NCBI GenBank assembly: GCA_030624355.1
Contig: JAUXKG010000172.1
Location: forward strand, 1 to 6,031
Length of the DNA stretch: 6,031 nucleotides
Reading direction: 5' to 3'
DNA from: Acidobacteriota bacterium
GTDB lineage: Bacteria > Acidobacteriota > UBA6911 > RPQK01 > JADFOI01
The translations under genes and the position numbers were made by a program. Below the pieces are notes generated by a model that was given only the letters and a program-made list of their open reading frames with translations, was not told the origin of the DNA and made no database searches. This document shows positions 1 through 4,980 of the stretch, in pieces; position 1 is the stretch's first letter, and the number at the start of each line of letters is the position of its first letter.

Positions 1-37
1 CGAAGGTAATGACAATTTCAACCGGAAAGATGCCGTC
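1..37 (-). other. In-frame continuation of the M1 peptidase gene beyond the TGA
   Basis: Read on the minus strand directly after the TGA at 38-40, these bases encode DGIFPVEIVITF in the same frame and stay open to the window edge. Related M1 proteins commonly carry a stretch of this character (arginine pair, Gly, acidic residue, then a beta strand with FPV) before a C-terminal beta domain. This suggests the gene originally ran on. Only 12 codons are visible, so this rests on pattern recognition. Confidence 0.55.
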
Positions 38-1702
38 TCACCAACGACGAATCACGACTTCCTGAAAATCGTCTGATGAATGTACCGAATCAACCGCGTA
101 GTCAAAAACATTTGAACTGAAATAAGATTGCTCCCAAAACCAGGAAAGATCCTGCCCACTGACTTGGTCCGCGATATCAAAGAAATCGTGAGGAAGCGGA
201 TGAGCAAACTTCCACCGTTCAAAGTAAGTGGACAAGATCTGCCGGAAGGTCTCCCAGCCCAGATACCGCTCCAGAGTGAAAAACATCAGGGCGGGTTTGG
301 TATAGGCGTTGAGAACATAGGAGCTCGGGCCATAGATCCGGTTTCTCCCAGCCGCACTTTGACGATCCCGACCGGCGGCAGGGCCATACTGCCAGGAGGG
401 AGTCGACATAATATCCAGCTTCAGATTGGAATAGAAATCACCCAATCCACTGACGGTTCGACTGGATTCGTACATTCCCTCGAACAGAATGGGAACGAAT
501 CCTTCCAGGTAACGCTTCACCAGCGGGTTGGGACCAAAAACCTCCTGCATGACACGTTCGGTTGAGTAGGTGTTGAAACCTTCGTCCAACCAGGCATCCT
601 CAAACTCGTTGTTGGCGACTATGCCATACCAGAACTGATGTCCGGCTTCGTGTACGGTGACACCTTCTGGATCGTTCGATCCTAGGGGATTCAACCAGCG
701 GGTTCCTCCTGTGAACAGGGTGGAATACTCCATGCCACCCGACCTCGAACGGTAAGCCGGATCGATCACGGTGAGGTGGCCGTAAGGGTACTCTCCAAAC
801 CATTCGCCGTAGTACCTTAGGGCGGCCCGAGTAGACTCGAAATAGCGATCTTCCTGCCCCTCATGGTCGGGCATCAGCAGAAGCCGAATATCCACCGGTT
901 TTAGAACAGGATGTTCAAATTTTTCCTTATATTCCAGAAAGTGGGGACTGGTGGTCCAGGCAAAATCGTGAACCTGTTCCTGGTAGTAGTGGTGGGTCGC
1001 GGTACCGTCACTGTTGGGCTGGTGATCCTTTCGGATACCGGTGGCTCCCACAACCCAATCGGCCGGCACCGTGAGCTTGACATCGTAAGTGCCGAAATTG
1101 GAAAAAAATTCCGTCTGGATAAACTGATGACAGTTCCAGCTCCCCTTTTCTTCAAAGACACCTAGTTTGGGAAACCAGTGGGCCAGGAAAAAATAGTCGC
1201 CACGAAAACCGGTGCGGGCAAAGGTACGTGGTACTTTGGTTCGAAACTTGACCCTGACACGAATAGTGATTCCCGGTTCGACGGGCTGCGGCAACAAGAC
1301 TTTCATCACTGTCCGGTCGTGCGGATTTCCGTCATCGGGTTGGATGTACTCAATTCGAGAGGTCAGATCGGTGGTCTCAGATCCCTCTTCAGATAAAAGA
1401 ACCAGGGAATCGATCTCATTGTAGGCCCATTCGTTCTCCTCCCACTTGTCGAAATCGCGGGTCACCATTCTTCGCGAGTTCAAGAATGAGCTCCGCCGGT
1501 CACGCCAAGCGTTGTAGTAGAGGTGAAACTGGAGATCAGGGGCCGAGAAGGACGTCCTGTTGGTCCAACGAATGACCTGGACACCGCTAACGATCTTGGA
1601 GTCCGGATCGAGCATCACCTCCATCTGGTAATCAGCTCCCTCGAGAGAGAGCGAGTGCAGGGCGGCAACAAGAGCAAGAATCAGACCAATTGTAAACTTC
1701 AT
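38..1702 (-). CDS. Secreted M1-family zinc metallopeptidase, frame cut by an in-frame TGA
   Basis: Predicted exported aminopeptidase-like protein of the M1 (gluzincin) family. From the ATG at 1702 it reads 554 residues. Residues 1-23 form a signal peptide (Lys-2, a hydrophobic core, then a small-residue end at LEGA). The zinc site is HEAGH at H351-H355 with the third ligand E374 in WLDEG, giving HExxH-x18-E; E352 is the catalytic base. GGMEY at 322-326 sits where the family's GxMEN substrate motif lies. Y467 in AYTKPAL is the likely transition-state tyrosine. The ATG at 1702 is chosen over an in-frame GTG at 1726 because it starts directly at the signal peptide and overlaps the upstream Nudix stop as ATGA. 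No Shine-Dalgarno is visible, so coupled translation is likely. The TGA at 38-40 follows VVIRRW, but the frame continues as DGIFPVEIVITF, typical of a C-terminal M1 extension, so this stop probably is not the native end. Family assignment is firm; exact substrate is unknown. Confidence 0.9.
   Translation of the reverse strand: MKFTIGLILALVAALHSLSLEGADYQMEVMLDPDSKIVSGVQVIRWTNRTSFSAPDLQFHLYYNAWRDRRSSFLNSRRMVTRDFDKWEENEWAYNEIDSLVLLSEEGSETTDLTSRIEYIQPDDGNPHDRTVMKVLLPQPVEPGITIRVRVKFRTKVPRTFARTGFRGDYFFLAHWFPKLGVFEEKGSWNCHQFIQTEFFSNFGTYDVKLTVPADWVVGATGIRKDHQPNSDGTATHHYYQEQVHDFAWTTSPHFLEYKEKFEHPVLKPVDIRLLLMPDHEGQEDRYFESTRAALRYYGEWFGEYPYGHLTVIDPAYRSRSGGMEYSTLFTGGTRWLNPLGSNDPEGVTVHEAGHQFWYGIVANNEFEDAWLDEGFNTYSTERVMQEVFGPNPLVKRYLEGFVPILFEGMYESSRTVSGLGDFYSNLKLDIMSTPSWQYGPAAGRDRQSAAGRNRIYGPSSYVLNAYTKPALMFFTLERYLGWETFRQILSTYFERWKFAHPLPHDFFDIADQVSGQDLSWFWEQSYFSSNVFDYAVDSVHSSDDFQEVVIRRW
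1699..1702 (-). promoter_or_regulatory. ATGA stop/start overlap coupling the Nudix and M1 genes
   Basis: On the minus strand the ATG of the peptidase (1702-1700) and the TGA of the Nudix gene (1701-1699) share bases. The upstream sequence has no Shine-Dalgarno-like purine run, so re-initiation by terminating ribosomes probably drives peptidase translation. Confidence 0.75.
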
Positions 1703-2217
1703 GTTCTGCGTCGCCGATCTAGCCACAACAGGCCCAACAGAGTCTTCCCGTCATTAATTCGGCCGTCCGTTGTCATCTCCAAAGCTTCTTCCAACCGATA
1801 GAACTCTACCGTGATGTCTTCGTCCGGTTCCAAGTTGGGACTGCCCTGCTGAAGCTCGTCGGTGTAAAAAAAATGCAGAAGCTCGTCACAGAAACCGGGT
1901 GTGGGATAATAACTGAAAACCGGTTTGAGGGAGATGGCACGAAAGCCAGTCTCCTCCTCCAACTCTCGCGCCGCGCTCACGACCGGCTCCTCCCCCCGAT
2001 TCAGTTTGCCAGCCGGCAACTCCAGCAGAACCTGATTCATCGGGTAACGAAGCTGACGCACGAAAGGAATGCGTCCATCGGGAAGTTCGGCCAGAATCAC
2101 CACTCCTCCCGGATGACGCACCACCTCGCGAACGCGGTCCTCTCCCTTGATGTTTACTGTGTCGACAATGAGCTCAACGATCTTGCCGGAATAGAGGTGC
2201 TTTCGATCCACCAACAT
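1699..2217 (-). CDS. Nudix hydrolase, ADP-ribose pyrophosphatase type (NudF-like)
   Basis: A 172-residue Nudix protein predicted to hydrolyse ADP-ribose or a related nucleoside diphosphate compound in the cytoplasm. The Nudix box is complete at G70-F92: G-x5-E-x7-REL-x-EE-x-GF, with the Mg2+-binding REL-E-EE glutamates intact. SYYPTPGFCDE at 102-112 is the proline-containing segment typical of ADP-ribose pyrophosphatases downstream of the box. The N-terminal part (YSGKIVELIVDTV, then EVVRHPGGVVIL) matches the dimer-forming beta domain of NudF proteins. The ATG at 2217 is preferred; a longer TTG start at 2259 would add residues that do not look like the family. An AGGA lies about 14 nt upstream, rather far, so the start has a weak ribosome site. 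Its TGA overlaps the ATG of the M1 peptidase (ATGA at 1702-1699), so the two form an operon. The substrate is inferred from the family. Confidence 0.92.
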   Translation of the reverse strand: MLVDRKHLYSGKIVELIVDTVNIKGEDRVREVVRHPGGVVILAELPDGRIPFVRQLRYPMNQVLLELPAGKLNRGEEPVVSAARELEEETGFRAISLKPVFSYYPTPGFCDELLHFFYTDELQQGSPNLEPDEDITVEFYRLEEALEMTTDGRINDGKTLLGLLWLDRRRRT

Positions 2218-2264
2218 GGAAACGGGCACAATCCTAAAGGCTGCCGCGGATAAAAACAAGGCAG

Positions 2265-2378
2265 ACAGCTGACAACTGACAGCTGATCAGTGTCGATTGA
2301 CGAGTGTCGAGTGTCGAGTGACTGGGTTGACAGCTAACAGGGCGATTGACGATTGGCTAGGCTGACAACTGACAGCTG
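2265..2378. repeat. Degenerate heptamer array ending in TG
   Basis: The spacer can be split into 7-nt units that mostly end in TG. From 2265 to 2320 eight units follow without a break: acagctg, acaactg, acagctg, atcagtg, tcgattg, acgagtg, tcgagtg, tcgagtg. After a 9-nt unit and a less regular stretch, the period returns at 2342-2355 (gcgattg, acgattg) and 2365-2378 (acaactg, acagctg). Units vary, but the spacing is kept. CAGCTG palindromes occur at 2266-2271 and 2280-2285, so the tract can fold locally. There is no coding sense on either strand. Heptameric short tandem repeats (STRR) of heterocystous cyanobacteria are a known precedent for 7-nt intergenic arrays; no relationship is claimed. 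Confidence 0.75.
2268..2286. repeat. 19-bp exact direct repeat, copy 1
   Basis: The 19-mer gctgacaactgacagctga occurs here and again at 2361-2379, exactly 93 bp apart, with flanking bases differing. It lies within the heptamer array and marks its two ends, suggesting duplication of a unit block followed by drift of the middle. Confidence 0.85.
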
Positions 2379-2379
2379 A
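2361..2379. repeat. 19-bp exact direct repeat, copy 2
   Basis: Second exact copy of the 19-mer found at 2268-2286, in the same orientation. It closes the heptamer array, just before the start of the unrelated decamer array. Confidence 0.85.
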
Positions 2380-2396
2380 CAGGAAGATTCCTTTCT

Positions 2397-2454
2397 GAAT
2401 CCGTGTGAATCAGTGTTCGTTAATCCGTGTCAATCCGTGTCTGTGAATCTGTGT
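2397..2454. repeat. Decamer array NAATCNGTGT with 24-bp super-period
   Basis: Five 10-nt units fit NAATCNGTGT: gaatccgtgt (2397), gaatcagtgt (2407), taatccgtgt (2421), caatccgtgt (2431) and gaatctgtgt (2445). Tetramers tcgt (2417-2420) and ctgt (2441-2444) follow each pair, so the layout is 10+10+4, 10+10+4, 10. The array ends 35 nt before the ATG of the membrane protein gene, so it lies in or next to that gene's leader or promoter. No coding sense was seen. Confidence 0.8.
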
Positions 2455-2489
2455 CTCAACTTTTTCCCAGTGTCGGCATCTTCTAAACC

Positions 2490-3869
2490 ATGCGTTCTTC
2501 CCAATTGGGTGCCATCCTGATGGCTGTGACCCTGCTGGTCTACCTGAACTCCTTTCCTGGAGCCTTTCACTACGACGACTTTCCTCTGTTGCTGGATAAT
2601 CCGCGTGTGAGTGGCCCAGATTTCGCCTACAGCTCCTACCTGGACCATTATGCGGGTCGTCCACTGACCCTGTGGACCCTGCACTGGAATTATCGCTTTT
2701 TCGGAGACAATCCCCTCAGCTACCACCTGGTCAGTGTCCTCCTGCATGCCTTTGTGGTGCTCCAGATTTTTCTTCTCGTTTTCCAACTTTACAACCAACG
2801 TTTGTTGGCCTTTTCAACGGCCCTGCTTTTTGCCGTTCACCCGCTTCAGACACAGGCAGTCAACTACATCTGGTCGCGTTCGGTACTGTTGATGGCAACC
2901 TTCGGGTTTGCTGCCCTGCTGTCAGCTCGCAAGCGTCCCTGGGTGGCCTTGTTCTGCTTTCAACTGGCCATCTGGAGTCGCACCGAGGGCCTCATTCTGC
3001 TCGTCCCCTTGCTCATCCTGAGCCGCCCTCGCTGGCGAAAACTCAGTGTGCTGGCGATGGTCAACCTGGTCGGATTCGTCTACTCTATGTCCGCCTACGC
3101 CCCAGTCAAGGTAGCCTGGAACTACCCGCATCCCTTCGCCTACTGGAGCCTCGCGCCCACCGCTTTCTGGAAGTATTTGTCGATGATGATGTGGCCCGCC
3201 GGCTTAAATCTCGATCACCACATGGTCTCAGCGGGGCCAGGGTGGAATCTGATTGGGTTCCTTGCACTTTTGGGTCTGCTGGCGGCGGCCTTCCGCTTGA
3301 GGAAGGCTTACCCGATACCCAGCTTGGGAATCTTCTGGCTGGCTCTGATGCTGGCTCCCTCGCTGCTGATGCCGAATACCGACATATTGAACGAAAGCCG
3401 TGCCTATATGAGCTTTGCCGGATTCGCCCTGGTGGCTGGCTGGTTGTTCTCAAACCGGTTGCCCAACCTTCACATTGGGTTCAAAGTGTCAGCGGCCTTG
3501 CTCATTCTTGTGTTGCTGGTGCCGATGACCCTGGCCCGCAACCGAGTCTGGAACGATGACCTGGCACTCTGGCAGGACAGCGTCCTGAAAAGTCCGGACA
3601 AGAGTCGCCCTCACTACAACCTGGGCGTGGCTCTGGCCCGGCTAGGCAGGAATATAAAGGCAGAGGTGGAGTTTCAAAACGCGCTGAATTTGAATCCGGA
3701 GGATGATCTCAGCTATGCTGGCCTTGGTTACTGCGCAGAAGTTCACTCCCAGCTGACCAAGGCTAGTACACTGTACAGACAAGCTCTCGCGTTGAATCCG
3801 AATAATATATACGCCCAGGAAAGCCTTGAAAGGGTTGAAGACAAAATAGAGAAAGGGAAGGGCCTGTGA
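2490..3869 (+). CDS. TMTC-like GT-C membrane protein with C-terminal TPR repeats
   Basis: A 459-residue polytopic membrane protein with about ten hydrophobic segments between residues 4 and 348, then a soluble tail. It resembles the N-terminal half of TMTC-type proteins and other GT-C fold O-glycosyltransferases, which use lipid-linked sugars outside the cytoplasm. YLNSFPGAFHYDD at 18-30 carries the acidic pair D29-D30 in the first loop, where GT-C enzymes keep a catalytic or metal-binding acid. ALLFAVHPLQTQAVNYIWSRS at 111-131 matches the conserved HP...AV...R block, and NESRAYMSFAGF at 301-312 matches the family's E-R-Y-P-G loop. Residues about 374-407 and 408-441 form two TPR units (YNLGVALARLG, then YAGLGYC...YRQALALNP). 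TMTC proteins usually carry more TPRs, so this is a compact version. The ATG at 2490 has no Shine-Dalgarno. The TGA overlaps the next gene's GTG. Donor and acceptor cannot be read from the sequence. Confidence 0.8.
   Translation: MRSSQLGAILMAVTLLVYLNSFPGAFHYDDFPLLLDNPRVSGPDFAYSSYLDHYAGRPLTLWTLHWNYRFFGDNPLSYHLVSVLLHAFVVLQIFLLVFQLYNQRLLAFSTALLFAVHPLQTQAVNYIWSRSVLLMATFGFAALLSARKRPWVALFCFQLAIWSRTEGLILLVPLLILSRPRWRKLSVLAMVNLVGFVYSMSAYAPVKVAWNYPHPFAYWSLAPTAFWKYLSMMMWPAGLNLDHHMVSAGPGWNLIGFLALLGLLAAAFRLRKAYPIPSLGIFWLALMLAPSLLMPNTDILNESRAYMSFAGFALVAGWLFSNRLPNLHIGFKVSAALLILVLLVPMTLARNRVWNDDLALWQDSVLKSPDKSRPHYNLGVALARLGRNIKAEVEFQNALNLNPEDDLSYAGLGYCAEVHSQLTKASTLYRQALALNPNNIYAQESLERVEDKIEKGKGL
3852..3857 (+). 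promoter_or_regulatory. Ribosome binding site for the coupled GTG start at 3866
   Basis: AAAGGG lies 8 nt before the GTG, within a longer purine-rich run (3851-3862) inside the end of the upstream gene. Together with the GTGA overlap it decides the start of the disordered protein. Confidence 0.55.
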
Positions 3870-4417
3870 AGTACATCAACGCCGTGTTTGTGACCATCGG
3901 AATCGTGGTGACTGTGCTCACCTTTCAAACCACCTTCTGGAATGGCAGCAGCGGTCCGATCGAACCGATTCCAATCACAACCCTGACCCCTTCCGGAGGA
4001 CAGCGTTCCTCCCTTCCTGCCTCTCCTGAGAGACCGGTCTCTCGACGAACATCCTCCCCCCGAGCCAGTGGGGCTCAGGCTGCATCTTCAACTCGACAGA
4101 GTCCACCGCCGACGGCCAGCAGTCCGAAGAGGGTATCGCCTGCAACCCGGCAACCGGCTCAAGAGAGTCGAACTACGGTCATCCGGGCCGGCAAACAACA
4201 ACCGCCTCGGGGATCCTCCGTTGGAAGATCGACTTCGAATTCAGCTCGACCGACAGGGCCCGCTTCTTCACGCCGCCGCCCAAGGACCATCAACCCGAGC
4301 AGCCCGTCAAGAGGTTTTGTGGCTCCGGCAGCTCCACAGGCACAAGAAGGTGCCAAGCGAGGGACGGACTCTTCCTCCACTCCCGGTCCACCTGTTCGAG
4401 GCTCCTACGGCCGTTAG
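3866..4417 (+). CDS. Membrane-anchored or secreted Ser/Thr/Pro/Arg-rich disordered protein
   Basis: Unrecognised 183-residue protein. Residues 4-24 form one hydrophobic helix after a short N-terminus (MKYIN), acting as signal or anchor. The rest is low complexity: by hand count residues 26-183 hold about 31 Ser, 14 Thr, 26 Pro and 21 Arg plus 3 Lys, against 5 acidic residues, with no Cys. No folded domain is visible, and strong positive charge and disorder are expected. Translation should start at the GTG at 3866, which overlaps the previous gene's TGA (GTGA) and follows a purine-rich AAAGGG at 3852-3857 with 8 nt spacing. This tight coupling to a GT-C-like protein makes it a possible glycosylation acceptor or partner; alternatives are an envelope-binding cationic linker or a poorly conserved filler ORF. 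The hydrophobic start and coupled start codon support a real gene; function is unknown. Confidence 0.68.
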   Translation: MKYINAVFVTIGIVVTVLTFQTTFWNGSSGPIEPIPITTLTPSGGQRSSLPASPERPVSRRTSSPRASGAQAASSTRQSPPPTASSPKRVSPATRQPAQESRTTVIRAGKQQPPRGSSVGRSTSNSARPTGPASSRRRPRTINPSSPSRGFVAPAAPQAQEGAKRGTDSSSTPGPPVRGSYGR

Positions 4418-4424
4418 CCGGTAG
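4405..4424 (+). other. Hairpin spanning the stop codon of the disordered-protein gene
   Basis: CTACGGC (4405-4411) pairs with GCC-G-GTAG (4417-4424), giving a seven-pair stem with one bulged G and a 5-nt loop. The TAG stop sits at the loop/stem border. No T-run follows directly (the next bases are ttcag), so it is not a canonical intrinsic terminator; a T6 run appears only at 4473-4478. It may be chance or a 3'-end stabiliser. Confidence 0.3.
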
Positions 4425-4493
4425 TTCAGAATCGGAAGGGTTAGCCGAGCCCATGCCCGTCCTCCGTGTTCCTTTTTTGCTACATTAGTGTTC

Positions 4494-4907
4494 ATGTCTG
4501 TGATGACACTTTTCCTGCTGGCCGCCGCCGGCTTTCTCATCTCCACTTATTTCACGTCCGTTTCCTATCGATGGATCCGACCCGATGCGGCCTGGATCCC
4601 TTCTTTCTGTCAGATGGGAGAGCGAACTTGTGCCACCATCGTTTTCACGCCCAGAGCACGACTTCTGGGTGTTCCCAACTCACTTCTGGCACAATTTTTC
4701 TATGCCGCTATCGTAGTTGGATTGTGGGAAGAGTTTCTTTTCAGCAGCCCCTTTTACTATCTGTACCTTTCGGCGAGCCTGCTGACCGTTTTTCTAGGCC
4801 TGTACCTGAGCTACTCCCTGCTCTTTCTCACTCGCGTCAACTGCAAACTGTGCTTCACCTCTCACGGGATCAATCTGGCTATTTTCCTCATCCTCCTCAT
4901 ACAATGA
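4494..4907 (+). CDS. VKOR-family membrane thiol oxidoreductase (DsbB-like role)
   Basis: A 137-residue vitamin K epoxide reductase family protein. Bacterial VKORs pass electrons from a periplasmic thiol partner to quinone and so drive disulfide formation. Four hydrophobic helices are visible (about 3-21, 63-78, 84-106, 118-136). All four expected cysteines are present: the loop pair C39 and C46 (FCQMGERTC) and the active-site pair C117-x-x-C120 (NCKLCFTSHGIN). GVPNSLLAQFFY at 59-70 is the conserved GxPxS segment beginning helix 2, with S63 near the quinone pocket. The length is that of the bare VKOR domain; no thioredoxin domain is fused, so a separate DsbA-like partner is expected elsewhere. 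The ATG at 4494 is chosen; a GTG at 4488 and an ATG at 4503 are alternatives, none with a clear Shine-Dalgarno. It lies 76 nt after the disordered-protein gene, with the same orientation. Confidence 0.85.
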   Translation: MSVMTLFLLAAAGFLISTYFTSVSYRWIRPDAAWIPSFCQMGERTCATIVFTPRARLLGVPNSLLAQFFYAAIVVGLWEEFLFSSPFYYLYLSASLLTVFLGLYLSYSLLFLTRVNCKLCFTSHGINLAIFLILLIQ

Positions 4908-4938
4908 CAAATAGGCCTACAGTCCGGGCGAGAGTCGA

Positions 4939-4963
4939 CAGCCTCCATTCGGTGTCGAGGCTG
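4939..4963 (+). other. Perfect 7-bp inverted repeat just before the IDI-2 ribosome site
   Basis: CAGCCTC (4939-4945) and GAGGCTG (4957-4963) are exact inverted repeats with an 11-nt loop. The stem ends 4 nt before the Shine-Dalgarno at 4968. It could shape the leader of the isomerase mRNA or stabilise its 5' end. No T-run follows, so it is not a standard terminator. Confidence 0.4.
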
Positions 4964-4967
4964 CCTC

Positions 4968-4973
4968 AGGTGA
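4968..4973 (+). promoter_or_regulatory. Shine-Dalgarno of the IDI-2 gene
   Basis: AGGTGA lies 7 nt before the ATG at 4981. It is the best ribosome binding site in the window and fixes the isomerase start. Confidence 0.8.
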
Positions 4974-4980
4974 AAGCGCG

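Noticed and set aside
38..40. TGA as a selenocysteine codon in the M1 peptidase
   Set aside because: No convincing bacterial SECIS hairpin follows (only a 3-bp CGG/CCG pairing), and no cysteine is expected at this position in the family.
2327..2356. TTGACA at 2327-2332 as a sigma-70 -35 box for the membrane protein gene
   Set aside because: At 17 bp spacing the candidate -10 is gattgg, far from TATAAT; TTGAC arises naturally from the repeat units.
2264..2454. CRISPR array
   Set aside because: The units are 7 or 10 nt, contiguous and degenerate, without unique spacers of 25-40 nt; no cas gene is near.
2672..3559. Long 295-codon plus-strand frame inside the membrane protein gene
   Set aside because: It gives no recognisable domain, while the overlapping frame encodes clear GT-C and TPR motifs.
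4068..4424. Arg/Pro-rich alternative-frame reading over the disordered-protein gene
   Set aside because: It lacks a membrane segment, a ribosome site and coupling, and looks like a shadow of the GC-rich low-complexity coding sequence.
4436..4478. Intrinsic terminator between the disordered-protein gene and VKOR
   Set aside because: A T6 run exists at 4473-4478, but no stable GC-rich stem abuts it; the nearby GGGTT/AGCCC pairing is short and about 20 nt too far upstream.
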